From NCBI GenBank assembly GCA_903860975.1, contig CAIOSI010000021.1, positions 1-64,000 on the forward strand: 64,000 nucleotides of DNA. Direction: 5' to 3'. How positions within the stretch are numbered: the stretch's first letter is position 1; each line of letters begins with the position of its first letter. Source of the stretch: an uncultured Alphaproteobacteria bacterium (GTDB lineage: Bacteria > Pseudomonadota > Alphaproteobacteria > Caulobacterales > Caulobacteraceae). Made by a program: the position numbers and the translations under genes. Below, piece by piece: positions 41,793 to 50,319 of this stretch. The notes under the pieces were generated by a model. The model saw only the letters and a list, made by a program, of their open reading frames with translations, made no database searches and had not been told where the DNA came from.

Positions 41793-42685
41793 ACTGCGCG
41801 ATCTACGCCTTCGACGACGACGGCGTCTCGGCCGGGCGGCTAGCGGACCTTCTAGAGGCGCCCTTGCGAACGATCAGCCTGCACACTTTGCCCGATGGCG
41901 AGAGCCTGCCGGTGGTGCCTAAGCCTGTTTCAACCGCCTTGCTCTACCGCGCCCTCAACCGGCCCGACTGCAAACTGATGCCGCTCCTGCTGGCGGCAGA
42001 CGCCCTACGCCGGGCTGGCGCACAACGCGTCGTGCTGGTTGCACCCTACATGCCCTATTTACGCCAGGACGCGGTTTTTTCCCCAGGCCAGCCGCTGAGC
42101 CGCGATGTCATAGGCCTTGTGCTGGGGCGAGCCTTCGACCGGGTGGTCACCGTCGAGCCGCACCTTCACCGCACCGTCGATCTCACGCGGGTCTTTGCCG
42201 GGACGCCGGTCACGGCACTTTCTGCGGCCGGGCTTCTGGCGCAACATATCGGCCAGCTCCACGGTCCCGTTATCATTGGGCCGGACGCCGAGTCCGAGCC
42301 CTGGGTGCGGCGCATCGCCGAGGACCTCCAAGCGCCCTACCTGGTTGGCCAAAAGATCCGGCAAGGCGACCGTAAAGTCGATATCACCTTCAGCTCAAAG
42401 GCTTCGGTCCTCGGCCGGCGCGCCGTAATCGTCGACGACATCTGTTCGACGGGTGCAACCCTACTCGCAGCGACCCGCCGCCTGCGGGCGGCCGGTGCGG
42501 GAACGATAGAGATCGTCGTCGTCCACGCCCTTTCGGGGCTGGCACTTGGCGCGGCCTTGCGGCGAGCCGGGGCCGGTACGCTGACCGCCACCGATTCCTG
42601 CACCCATCGCGCCAACCAAATCGTCCTCGCACCGTTGCTTGCGCACGCCCTTTCGTCGGAGATCGAACAATGCCCCTCAAGCTGA
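41789..42685 (+). CDS. Ribose-phosphate pyrophosphokinase-like protein
   Basis: A 298-residue PRPP synthetase family protein. The binding loop VIVDDICSTGATLLAA is clear, as are YMPYLRQDAVFSPGQPLS (flexible catalytic loop region) and VTVEPHLHRT. It is somewhat shorter than housekeeping Prs, so it is probably a specialised second copy. The GTG start overlaps the phosphorylase stop and the end overlaps the next gene by 16 bp, so three proteins are made from one transcript. Together with the phosphorylase it could interconvert nucleotides and phosphoribosyl compounds at low oxygen; the direction is unknown. Confidence 0.88.
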   Translation: MNCAIYAFDDDGVSAGRLADLLEAPLRTISLHTLPDGESLPVVPKPVSTALLYRALNRPDCKLMPLLLAADALRRAGAQRVVLVAPYMPYLRQDAVFSPGQPLSRDVIGLVLGRAFDRVVTVEPHLHRTVDLTRVFAGTPVTALSAAGLLAQHIGQLHGPVIIGPDAESEPWVRRIAEDLQAPYLVGQKIRQGDRKVDITFSSKASVLGRRAVIVDDICSTGATLLAATRRLRAAGAGTIEIVVVHALSGLALGAALRRAGAGTLTATDSCTHRANQIVLAPLLAHALSSEIEQCPSS

Positions 42686-44307
42686 CCTTTCACGGCGCCG
42701 CGAGCTGTGTCACCGGCTTTTGCGCCCTGCTTGAGACCGAACACGCGCGACTGCTGATCGACTGCGGCATGTTCCAGGGCTCCAAGACCCTGAAGGCCTT
42801 GAACTACGGCGACTTCCCTTTTGATGCCTCGTCAATTGATGCCGTCCTGCTGACCCACGCCCATATCGACCATTCTGGCCTCCTGCCAAAGCTCATGAAG
42901 GCGGGCTTCCGAGGACCCATCCACGCCACGGCCGGCACCCGCGATCTGTGTGAAATCATGCTGGCGGATTCGGCCAGCATCCAGGAGAGCGAGGTCCGCC
43001 AGCTGAACCGCCGCAACCAACGGCGAGGACGAGCCGAGGTGAGGCCCATTTACACCGTGCGGGACGCCGCGCGCTGCCTCGAGCAGTTCTCCAAGGTGAA
43101 GCTTGGTGAGCCCCTCAAGGTCGCGCCAGGCGTCACCGCCATCTTTTGGGAGGCTGGCCACATCCTCGGCTCTACCTCGATCGAGATCCGCGTCGAGACC
43201 GCTGAAGGCGTGGAGATCCTGCTCTTCTCCGGCGACCTTGGACCCGGTGGCCGGGAGTATGCGCCAGATCCGCAAGGCCCAGCTGGCGTCGACTACCTGA
43301 TCATGGAGTCCACCTATGGCGATCGTGAGCGCAGGGACCTGGAGGGCGAGGCGCGACGCGCGCTGCTGGCCAAGGAACTGAACGACGCCCATCGGGCTGG
43401 CGGTCCCTTACTGATTCCCGCCTTCGCGGTGGAGCGTTTGCAGGAACTGTTGGCCGACATCTTGACCCTGATGGAAGAGCGTCAGGCACCGTCATCCGAC
43501 ATCTTCCTGGACTCGCCCCTTGCAATCGAGGCGACAGAGATCTTCCAGCGGCGTGGATGGAACCATGCCACGGGGTCCAATCCCTTCGCTCATCTGGTCA
43601 ACACAGGTCGCCTCAAGTTCCTTCGTGAGCCCGGTGAGAGCGACCGGCTCGAAACCCTAGCCGGCTGGCACATCATCTTAGCTGCCAGCGGCATGTGCGA
43701 CGCCGGACGGGTTCGCAAGCACCTGAAGCGCTTGCTTTGGCGTCGGCAGGCGACGGTGCTGCTCTCGGGGTATCAGGCCGCAGGCACCCTAGGGCGTATC
43801 CTCCAGGAGGGCGCCGAGCGGGTCAGCATCCAGGGCGAGGACATCATGGTCCACGCCCGCATCCGCGCGCTTGATGCCTATTCCGGCCACGCCGACGCGC
43901 CGCGTCTGGTGGCCTGGGCTAAACAACGTGGGCCGGTCACGGGTGGCATCTTCCTGGCGCATGGCGAGCCGGCGTCCCTCGAGGGCCTGAAGTCGCGTCT
44001 GGCGGCGGCAGGCGTGCCCTCAGACCAAATCCGTATTCCCGCAATGGACGAGGGCTTCCGTCTGGCCAAGGCCGGCGCAATGCCTGCGACCCGTAGCGTC
44101 AAGCGGATTGCACCCGACGCTGCGGCCCGGGCCGACTGGCATAACGCCCGCGCCCAGCTACTGATGACCCTCAATCAGCGGCTGGAATCTGCGCCTGACG
44201 ACCGGGCGCGCGAACGGCTCATCGCACAGCTCGCCGGTGTGCTGCGCGTCCAGTCCCCTTCGGACCAGACGATCGCATCGCGCGTCCAGGCCGCAGCGCT
44301 GATCTGA
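42670..44307 (+). CDS. Beta-CASP metallo-beta-lactamase-fold nuclease (Ysh1-like)
   Basis: A 545-residue MBL-fold protein. The metal site is seen in LTHAHIDHSG, AGHILGSTSIEI and LLFSGDLG, and the beta-CASP region in MESTYGDRERRD, FAVERLQELL, ASGMCDAGRVRKHLK and SGHADAPRL. These resemble RNA-processing exonucleases of the CPSF73/RNase J class. The family is common in low-oxygen stress clusters, where its RNA target is not known. The last about 80 residues are helical and lie outside the nuclease core. It overlaps the preceding gene by 16 bp. Confidence 0.9.
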   Translation: MPLKLTFHGAASCVTGFCALLETEHARLLIDCGMFQGSKTLKALNYGDFPFDASSIDAVLLTHAHIDHSGLLPKLMKAGFRGPIHATAGTRDLCEIMLADSASIQESEVRQLNRRNQRRGRAEVRPIYTVRDAARCLEQFSKVKLGEPLKVAPGVTAIFWEAGHILGSTSIEIRVETAEGVEILLFSGDLGPGGREYAPDPQGPAGVDYLIMESTYGDRERRDLEGEARRALLAKELNDAHRAGGPLLIPAFAVERLQELLADILTLMEERQAPSSDIFLDSPLAIEATEIFQRRGWNHATGSNPFAHLVNTGRLKFLREPGESDRLETLAGWHIILAASGMCDAGRVRKHLKRLLWRRQATVLLSGYQAAGTLGRILQEGAERVSIQGEDIMVHARIRALDAYSGHADAPRLVAWAKQRGPVTGGIFLAHGEPASLEGLKSRLAAAGVPSDQIRIPAMDEGFRLAKAGAMPATRSVKRIAPDAAARADWHNARAQLLMTLNQRLESAPDDRARERLIAQLAGVLRVQSPSDQTIASRVQAAALI

Positions 44308-44395
44308 TTTTCCGCTTTTCTGCAGCCGAAGCGCGAGGTTCGCGCCGTCGTCGTCGGCGATGAGGTGGGCCTTCCTGAACACGGAGGCTTCGCGG

Positions 44396-44409
44396 TTGAT
44401 CCAAATCAA
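44396..44409 (+). promoter_or_regulatory. Perfect FNR/FixK box upstream of the soluble histidine kinase
   Basis: TTGATCCAAATCAA matches TTGAT-N4-ATCAA at all 10 positions. A -10-like TAGGCT at 44431-44436 predicts transcription from about 44443, 40-41 bp from the box centre, which is class II activator geometry. The leader to the ATG at 44486 would be about 42 nt. Confidence 0.88.
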
Positions 44410-44485
44410 TCCCCGTCGCGCTCTGCAGCCTAGGCTCTGCGCAGCCAACCTTTCGGCTGAAGTTGATCGATAACGGGGGGTGACG

Positions 44486-45187
44486 ATGGTCCAGAACAAG
44501 TTGTCGCGAGCGACCGGGCCAAGGCCTTCCGCGCAACCGATCGGCGTGGACCTGTGCCGACGACAAGACTGCAGCCTGATCGCTGAGGCCGATCACCGGG
44601 TCGCCAACCACCTCGCGCTGCTGGCCGGTCACGTTCGCCTGAGAGCTGCGACCTTAGCCAGACAATCCGACGCACCCCGCAGCGCGGCGATCGGGGTCTT
44701 GCTGGGGATCGAGGCAGAGATCGCAGCCGTAGGGCGCCTACACCGTCAGCTGAGCTCAGCGGCTCATGGACCTTTGGACCTGGCCTTGGAGCTACATGAG
44801 ATCTGCGCGCCGTTCCGCTTCGGCCTGTCCGGCGAAATCGTCTTGATTGAGGATTTCGAGCCCGGCTGCGAGGCGACAACAAATCAGGTCCTGCCGCTCG
44901 CCCGGATCGTTACAGAGGTGATCACCAACGCTTTGAAGTACGCCTATCCCGATGGGCGAAGTGGTTCTGTCATTGCGCGGCTTCACAAGGCCAACCCAGA
45001 AACGGCCGTTATCGAGATCGCCGACCACGGGCCAGGCTTTCCGCCATCCTTCGATCTGGCGGCCGGTGGGGCTCTGGGCTTTCGTGTGGTGCGCGCGCTT
45101 GCGCAGCAATTGAGAGCCACCGCGACCTTCAGTTCATCTGGTGAAGGCGTACATTTCAAACTCAGCCTGCCGTTGGCTCCGGGCTAA
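44486..45187 (+). CDS. Soluble histidine kinase (HisKA_2/HWE-like), no sensor domain
   Basis: About 233 residues. The dimerisation/phosphoacceptor helix contains EADHRVANHLALLAGHVRLRA with the His in the position seen in HisKA_2-type kinases. The catalytic domain shows the N box VTEVITNALKYAYPDG and the G box IADHGPGFPPSF, GGALGFRVVRALAQQL. There is no PAS, GAF or membrane segment, so input must come from a partner or from expression level, which is under a perfect FNR/FixK box. The adjacent convergent single-receiver gene is a candidate target. The ATG at 44486 is preferred to the GTG at 44480 because of GGGGGG spacing. Confidence 0.85.
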   Translation: MVQNKLSRATGPRPSAQPIGVDLCRRQDCSLIAEADHRVANHLALLAGHVRLRAATLARQSDAPRSAAIGVLLGIEAEIAAVGRLHRQLSSAAHGPLDLALELHEICAPFRFGLSGEIVLIEDFEPGCEATTNQVLPLARIVTEVITNALKYAYPDGRSGSVIARLHKANPETAVIEIADHGPGFPPSFDLAAGGALGFRVVRALAQQLRATATFSSSGEGVHFKLSLPLAPG

Positions 45188-45208
45188 AGACGCGAAGCAC
45201 CCAAAAGC

Positions 45209-45580
45209 CTAGACCAGTTCTCGAATGACCTCGATGAGGAGGTCATTCAACAGCGGCTTTTCGACAAGGCGCGCGTTCGCCACCAGGGTTCGGGCCCGCA
45301 GAAGCGCGTTCGGTGCGCCCGTGATGATCACCGCCGGCAGCTCGACATTCCGCTCCCTTAAGACCTCCAAGGCCTGTATGCCGCTGATGCCTGGCAGGAT
45401 TTGATCCACCACGAGGCAGGCCTGCGTTTTGGGCAAGGTCAAGTCGAGCAGCATTTCGCCACTTGAGCATGTAACGACATTGAAGCCGTCTATTTCCAGC
45501 ATGTAGCGAAGGGCCTCAAGCAGGTCCGCATCGTCCTCGACGATAATCACACTCGGATGATGGGGACGCGGGCTCGGCAT
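45209..45580 (-). CDS. Single-domain response regulator
   Basis: A 123-residue receiver with no output domain. Acidic pocket EDDADLL near residue 16, phosphoacceptor Asp in CLVVDQILPG near residue 59, conserved Thr in VIITGAP and the Lys in LVEKPLL. It resembles FixJ receivers. It converges on the soluble kinase, 20 bp apart, and a weaker FNR-like box lies upstream. It could pair with that kinase or act as a phosphate sink for FixL; the sequence does not decide. Confidence 0.9.
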   Translation of the reverse strand: MPSPRPHHPSVIIVEDDADLLEALRYMLEIDGFNVVTCSSGEMLLDLTLPKTQACLVVDQILPGISGIQALEVLRERNVELPAVIITGAPNALLRARTLVANARLVEKPLLNDLLIEVIRELV

Positions 45581-45639
45581 TCAACGCCGCCAATAAAATG
45601 AAAAGTTGCCCCAATTTGGCAGCCTGCGCGCCGAGGTCA

Positions 45640-45653
45640 TTGATTTAGCGCAA
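45640..45653 (-). promoter_or_regulatory. Weak FNR/FixK-like box upstream of the receiver gene
   Basis: TTGATTTAGCGCAA keeps the TTG-N8-CAA core and matches 8 of 10 positions. It is 60 bp from the receiver start on the minus strand. It may be chance. Confidence 0.3.
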
Positions 45654-45661
45654 AGGCGCAA

Positions 45662-46267
45662 TCAGCCTCGCGCCAGAGTGACCATCCTGACGAGTTCGCT
45701 CAAGGTGCGCGCGCCGGTCTTGGACATCATATTCGCGCGATAGACTTCGACTGTTCGCGGGCTGATGCCGAGTTCGAAGGCGATCACTTTGTTCATCTTG
45801 CCGTCGACCACGCCGCTCAGTACGTCTTGTTCTCTTGGTGAGAGCGTGTCGAGGATAGCGCTGAGCCGCGCCTTTTCGACCTGGCTCTGATCGATCTGAG
45901 GTGCCAGGGCCAGGGCCAGACGAATCGATCCGAGGAGCGCATCATACTCGAAGGGCTTTTCGAAGAAATCGTAGGCTCCGGCGCGCATAGCCTGCACCGC
46001 CATAGCAACGTCGCCGTGGCCCGTGATCACAATAACCGGATGGGGCACGGCGCGCTCAGCCAGGACGCGGATCAACTCAAGGCCGTTTAGGCCAGGCATG
46101 CGCACATCGGTGACAATGCACCCCGCCTCGAGGGATCCCAGTTTGGCCAGGAATTCATCGGCAGACCCGTAGGTCCTGACGATCATAGAGACCGCTTCAA
46201 GCATGTAGTCGATCGAATCCCGCATCGCTTCATCGTCGTCGATGACGTGGATCACCGGTTCAGTCAT
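45662..46267 (-). CDS. fixJ: FixJ-type response regulator
   Basis: A 201-residue two-domain regulator. Receiver: [12 protein letters not shown], phosphoacceptor Asp in [16 protein letters not shown], Thr in VIVITGHGD and Lys in FFEKPFEYD. LuxR-type helix-turn-helix: [40 protein letters not shown] in total. FixJ activates fixK and related genes when phosphorylated by FixL at low oxygen. The ATG at 46267 overlaps the fixL stop by 8 bp; the track's longer ORF runs inside fixL. Confidence 0.92.
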   Translation of the reverse strand: MTEPVIHVIDDDEAMRDSIDYMLEAVSMIVRTYGSADEFLAKLGSLEAGCIVTDVRMPGLNGLELIRVLAERAVPHPVIVITGHGDVAMAVQAMRAGAYDFFEKPFEYDALLGSIRLALALAPQIDQSQVEKARLSAILDTLSPREQDVLSGVVDGKMNKVIAFELGISPRTVEVYRANMMSKTGARTLSELVRMVTLARG

Positions 46268-47852
46268 GGTCCGCTGGCTCGTCTGCAAGCACGCCGTGCA
46301 TCGTGAAGTGGAAAATCGTTCCCCCGCCAGGGTTAGGCTCAGCCCAAATCCGTCCGCCGTGCGCCTCGACGATCGTGCGGGAGATGGAAAGCCCGACCCC
46401 CATTCCCTGCGCCTTGGTACTGTGGAAGGGCTTGAAAAGTTGATCGACCTGCTCGGGCGCGACCCCCGATCCTGTGTCCGCCACGGAGACTTGACGCATG
46501 TTGTTCGCGATCGCTCTGGCCGACACCAAAAGCTCATGGCGCGGTGCGCCGTCCATGGCTTCGATGGCGTTACGGACAATGTTCAGAACCACTTGCTGAA
46601 TCTGGATCTTGTCCGCCAGGACGAGGTCTGCGTCTTGGGCGATTGCGAAACGCAGTTGAACGCCGCGTTCGCGCGCTCCAATCATCGCCAGTGCGCAGGC
46701 TTCCTCCAGAAGCTGCGGGAGACTTTCGACCTGGCGCTCAACTTCGCGCTTGGTCACGAAGTCTCGGAGTTTGCGAATGATGTCGCCCGCGCGGATGGCT
46801 TGTTCGGCGCTGCTCCGAAGACCGCGTTTAATCTTCTCCCGGTTGGGTGGCGTTGCGTCGAGCAGCTGCTCAGCGCCCTTCATGTAGTTGGCGATCGCCG
46901 ACAGCGGCTGGTTCAGTTCGTGGGCTAAGGCCGAGGCCATCTCGCCCATAGCCGTCAGTCGCGAGGTGTGGATCAGTTCCGACTGCAGGTCTTGCAGCCG
47001 TCGCTCGGTGTTCTCGTACTCGGAGAGGTCGCGGACAAACCCGGTGAAGTAGGTGTGCGCAATGCCCTCCATTTCGCCGACAGAGAGTTCCATCGGGAAG
47101 GTCGAGCCGTCCTTGCGCTCTCCGACCACCACCCGGCCGATGCCGATGATGCGGCGTTCACCAGTCTTCAGGTAGCGCTCGAGATAGCCATTATGAGCGG
47201 TCCGATAGGGTTCGGGCATCAATACCGATACGTTGCGACCGACCGCCTCTGCGGCCGTCCATCCAAATTGGCGTTCCGCGGCGCGGCTGAACGAGCGAAT
47301 GCAGCCACGCCTGTCGATGACGATCATGGCATCGGGCACGGTGTCAAGGATCGACCGAAGGTGGGCTTCGCGTTCGGCCAGATCCTCGAACGCGCGCGTT
47401 TCTTCGGTACGGCCAAACCGCCAGGCGACGAACGTCATGCCGGCGCCGATGGCGAGGAAAAGACCTGCAGTGGATAGGTTTGCGCGGTCGGTCACAAGGG
47501 CCGTTCCGGTCACCGCCCAACCGGCGAGCAGGCCGAGGTTCGTAACGGTGAACGTAGGCCCCACACCCCCCACGATCGCACTGGCGATCACCACCGGTAC
47601 GAAAGCCAGGAACACGGTCCGCTGTTGAAACATCGGATAAAGCAGCAGTTGAATGGCAAATGCCGTCCCGGCCGCGGCGACGGCCACGCCATAGGTCTTC
47701 CAGCGGTTTCGCGCCGCTAGACCCGCTGCTGTCTGCCATGGCCCCGCACGTGTCAGCATGGATAAGGGATAGGCATGCCGGGCGCTCAGATCAATCAATG
47801 GTGTCGCTTCCCAAAATCGGACTGCAGCGAACGCCTCGACAAAAGCGGCCAT
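46260..47852 (-). CDS. fixL: FixL-type haem-PAS oxygen sensor histidine kinase
   Basis: About 530 residues from the ATG at 47852. Four membrane helices (from [15 protein letters not shown] to [15 protein letters not shown]) are followed by a PAS domain with the FixL haem signature [16 protein letters not shown], where the His is the haem ligand, and [20 protein letters not shown], where the Arg lies beside the bound O2. Then come the kinase H box [17 protein letters not shown], the N box IVRNAIEAM and the G boxes [11 protein letters not shown] and GMGVGLSIS. It is shut off by O2 and phosphorylates FixJ without it. The track start at 48128 adds 92 unlikely residues; the true start could also be the ATG at 47759. 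Confidence 0.9.
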   Translation of the reverse strand: MAAFVEAFAAVRFWEATPLIDLSARHAYPLSMLTRAGPWQTAAGLAARNRWKTYGVAVAAAGTAFAIQLLLYPMFQQRTVFLAFVPVVIASAIVGGVGPTFTVTNLGLLAGWAVTGTALVTDRANLSTAGLFLAIGAGMTFVAWRFGRTEETRAFEDLAEREAHLRSILDTVPDAMIVIDRRGCIRSFSRAAERQFGWTAAEAVGRNVSVLMPEPYRTAHNGYLERYLKTGERRIIGIGRVVVGERKDGSTFPMELSVGEMEGIAHTYFTGFVRDLSEYENTERRLQDLQSELIHTSRLTAMGEMASALAHELNQPLSAIANYMKGAEQLLDATPPNREKIKRGLRSSAEQAIRAGDIIRKLRDFVTKREVERQVESLPQLLEEACALAMIGARERGVQLRFAIAQDADLVLADKIQIQQVVLNIVRNAIEAMDGAPRHELLVSARAIANNMRQVSVADTGSGVAPEQVDQLFKPFHSTKAQGMGVGLSISRTIVEAHGGRIWAEPNPGGGTIFHFTMHGVLADEPADHD

Positions 47853-48328
47853 CGGCTCCTGCGATGACTTGCGCGGAGTAGATCCCACACGATCAATCCC
47901 GCGCCATCCTGCGCCATCCTGGTCCAAATCGAGGTAACTCACAGGCCCGCGATAATGCCTTCGAAGGCGGCGAATCGCGAAGGCCAAGAACGAACTGTCG
48001 GACCGTAGCCAAACGCCTCCTCCTTCGTGCTGAGTTTGGGGGAACTCTGATGCGCTCGACAGTACGCAAGGGCCCCTAGGTACCAGTCCGGAGGCGACAG
48101 ATGAGGGCGAAGCGCTAGGCTCCTCCAAGGTTCCGGGAGGCTCTGTTGCGCCGCTCGGTAGTTCAATTTCGCGTTTTCATCGCCCCTCTTCGGCGGGGCG
48201 TCCGCTGGACCGTTGGCCGCCTGCGCCCAGCCGACCACGGCGCGCTGTGACGCCGACTGACCGTATGTGGCGCAGGTCAGCGCGCCCGTCGCCGGCTTGT
48301 GGCGGCGCGCGGGCCAATGGAGATCGTG
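47853..48328. other. Divergent region upstream of fixL and the lipoprotein gene
   Basis: About 475 bp. It holds an exact 10-bp duplication (GCGCCATCCT at 47901-47920). A 99-codon ORF on the minus strand (47939-48238) and the N-terminal extension of the fixL ORF overlap here in different frames; neither looks like protein. No convincing FNR box. Confidence 0.4.
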
Positions 48329-48835
48329 ATGTTGTTGATCAGAAAGGTGTTTCTCGTCGGCGGGCTAGTCGCACTATGCGGTTGCGCCACGACAGCGAAG
48401 ACCGGTGGCGCGCCCGACCCGGTGGGCAATGCGCTGCAACAGCCGATGCGCGATCTCAGCTTGATCCGCGATCATCCCCCGCCGCAACTGCTGGCTGCCG
48501 CAGCGGCACCCTATAGCCTTGCGGAGGCTCCAGGCTGCTCGGAGCTTGCGCGCGAGATCACAGCACTGGACGCTGTTCTGGGACCCGACGTTGACGTACC
48601 CCCGGCCGAACGCACGCTCGGTAGCGGCTTGGCGGGCGATCTGATCGGCGGGGCCTTGGGGGTGCCCTATCGCGGCATCATTCGCACAGTGACCGGAGCA
48701 TCGCGACGCGACCGCGACCTAAAGGCCGCGATCCTGGCTGGTATGGTGCGTCGCGGCTTCCTGAAGGGTCGGCTCGGTGCGACCTGCGGCCCGAAGCTCG
48801 CCGCGCCCGCGCCTTCGCTTGCGCCTGACACTTGA
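48329..48835 (+). CDS. Predicted lipoprotein, unknown function
   Basis: About 168 residues. The N-terminus MLLIRKVFLVGGLVALCGCATT is a lipoprotein signal with the lipobox Leu-Cys-Gly-Cys, so one of the two Cys is lipidated. The middle includes PPAERTLGSGLAGDLIGGALGVPYRGIIRTVTGASRRDRD, a Gly-rich segment that may insert in the membrane. I do not recognise the family. GGAG seven bases upstream supports the ATG at 48329; the track start at 48299 lies ten codons earlier. It lies between fixL and the FNR-box small gene. Confidence 0.65.
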   Translation: MLLIRKVFLVGGLVALCGCATTAKTGGAPDPVGNALQQPMRDLSLIRDHPPPQLLAAAAAPYSLAEAPGCSELAREITALDAVLGPDVDVPPAERTLGSGLAGDLIGGALGVPYRGIIRTVTGASRRDRDLKAAILAGMVRRGFLKGRLGATCGPKLAAPAPSLAPDT

Positions 48836-48970
48836 ACCGCCGCAAAGCGCGTTTGCTCGCCGAGCGGGCCTCCTGTCCGAGAGTGATTGGCGATGATCCG
48901 GCAAATTTCCGCCCCCCGCACGCGCCGCTGGCTTGGGCCTGAAAGTCCTCGCCTAGGCCCTCCGAATGGA

Positions 48971-48984
48971 TTGACGCTGATCAA
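48971..48984 (+). promoter_or_regulatory. FNR/FixK box upstream of a 70-residue protein gene
   Basis: TTGACGCTGATCAA matches TTGAT-N4-ATCAA at 9 of 10 positions. A -10-like AATATTAC lies at 49009-49016, giving a start near 49019-49020 and class II spacing. Transcription would begin just before the AGGAG of the small gene. Confidence 0.82.
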
Positions 48985-49034
48985 GGCCAGAGCCTGGAAT
49001 TTCGCGAAAATATTACCCAGTCAGGAGCCTTGCG

Positions 49035-49247
49035 ATGTCTGAGCCAACGATGCGCCCACATCCTATTCGGAACTTCCTAAAGGGCATTGGAAACATCATC
49101 GAATTCCTGAGGGAAGGCGTCGTGGCTATTGCCGAGGTGGCCATCGGACGCTGGCCTTCCCCCTCAAGCGAGCGTCGTCGGGCAAAGCCGTCCCCCAAAG
49201 ATCTGGGCCCGGTCGAGAAGATCGCGCCGTTCCCCATCGACGACTGA
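49035..49247 (+). CDS. Small protein under an FNR/FixK box, unknown function
   Basis: A 70-residue protein I do not recognise. The first half (HPIRNFLKGIGNIIEFLREGVVAIAEVAIGRW) could form one or two amphipathic helices that lie on the membrane; the second half is Pro/Lys/Arg-rich and probably disordered. AGGAG sits eight bases before the ATG. The promoter, ribosome site and start codon line up with the box at 48971, so I think it is a real low-oxygen-induced gene. The following gene (Rap1a-like) is 290 bp away and probably separate. Confidence 0.72.
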   Translation: MSEPTMRPHPIRNFLKGIGNIIEFLREGVVAIAEVAIGRWPSPSSERRRAKPSPKDLGPVEKIAPFPIDD

Positions 49248-49534
49248 GCTTCAGCGCGTTGTCATTCCGCTGACGACCAGCAAGACCCTTGCGGTCAGAT
49301 ATTCCCGCTCATCGCTTTTCAGAAGAGCGACCATTCGTGCAGCCGCCCTGGCGGCAGAGCGGGATGGGCTGGGTCAAAGCCGCTTACAAACCTCAGCAGC
49401 AGCGCGCCGACGAGGATGTAAAAAGACCGAGCCGCCTTGCATCTACCGAGCTTGATCTCCCGCAATGCCGCCATCGGTCCAGGCCTTGATCGTGGCGTCC
49501 TGTCGCGACGTTTCTTTAAGGCAGGGAGACCACG

Positions 49535-49906
49535 ATGATCGCCGCCTTGATTTTGTCGCTCATCACCGGCGGCGCGCCTGCGCCGGTGATGATGCCGGGC
49601 TTCGTAGACGCCCCAAGACTGTTGTCGCTCTGCAAGGCCGAGGGCCCGGACGCAAAGTCCGGACAGGCGATCTGCTTGGGCTATGTGATCGGTGTCGTCG
49701 ACCAGCTGATGGTCCAACAATCGCGCCGCGACGGGCCACGGCACACCATCTGCCCGCCCAAGTCGATAACCGCGAATGACGCGGTGGCGGCGGTCGTGAA
49801 ATATGCCCGGTTCGCCGTTACCGCCAAGAGCATCGGCGCGTCGAGTTTCATCCGGTTTGCGATGGAAGACACCTATCCCTGCCAGGCAAGAGGCGTCGGC
49901 CAATGA
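49535..49906 (+). CDS. Rap1a/Tai-domain secreted protein
   Basis: A 123-residue protein with a signal-like N-terminus (MIAALILSLITGGAPA) followed by the Rap1a/Tai-type fold: FVDAPRLLSLCKAEG, then AICLGYVIGVVDQLMV, CPPKSITANDAVAAVVKYA and a final YPC. Four cysteines would form two disulfides. The family was named from type VI immunity proteins, but single chromosomal copies without an effector gene are common, and no effector or secretion gene is nearby. A function in immunity is not supported here. Confidence 0.8.
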   Translation: MIAALILSLITGGAPAPVMMPGFVDAPRLLSLCKAEGPDAKSGQAICLGYVIGVVDQLMVQQSRRDGPRHTICPPKSITANDAVAAVVKYARFAVTAKSIGASSFIRFAMEDTYPCQARGVGQ

Positions 49907-50319
49907 ATGGATCACATCCCCCAACCGACCGCGCTTAGGCAAAAAGCCGCGACAGTGGCGGCCTGCCCGAAGCCGCCGGCGTCGTGTTGATCCTCGCTGG
50001 CTCGCTGATCCGGGCGGGCCTGGTGTTCAACCGTAATGATCCGATTGCTTCAGGCGAACCGCGGCTCTTCAGCTTCGGCCTGCCGGGGATGAGGCTGGTC
50101 TATTTTGGCGCAATTCTTCGCCTTCGGCGGCGCTCAGGCAACCTTGATCTGCGTCGAGACAGGCTCGGCTATTTGAATCCGGGTTGAAAATTCGACGCCC
50201 GATAGCACCGCTTGATTCAGGTCAATGTCGCCGCGCCGCTCGCCGCTAAAACCCAAATACTGACTGCACTTAATCGAACCTCTGCCGGGGGTTGGGCCGG
50301 CAGAAAAGGAGCTTCCGAA
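49907..50319. other. Intergenic region with the HiPIP promoter
   Basis: About 410 bp. The right part carries an FNR/FixK box at 50212. A 67-codon ORF at 49984-50187 (start VLILAGSLIRAGLVF) could encode a one-helix membrane peptide, but there is no clear ribosome site and I do not call it a gene. Confidence 0.45.
50212..50225 (+). promoter_or_regulatory. FNR/FixK box upstream of the HiPIP-cytochrome operon
   Basis: TTGATTCAGGTCAA matches TTGAT-N4-ATCAA at 9 of 10 positions. A -10-like TAAAAC at 50247-50252 predicts a start near 50259, about 41 bp from the box centre, as in class II FNR promoters. The leader to the HiPIP ATG would be about 60 nt. Confidence 0.83.

Noticed and set aside
45640-45653. 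Counting the box upstream of the receiver as a firm FNR site
   Set aside because: Only 8 of 10 positions match and the second half-site is poor; kept as a low-confidence feature.
47939-48238. 99-codon minus-strand ORF upstream of fixL
   Set aside because: Overlaps the unlikely N-terminal extension of the fixL ORF in another frame; no domain and no partner.
49535-49906. Type VI immunity function for the Rap1a/Tai protein
   Set aside because: No effector or secretion genes nearby; the domain is often found in unrelated contexts.
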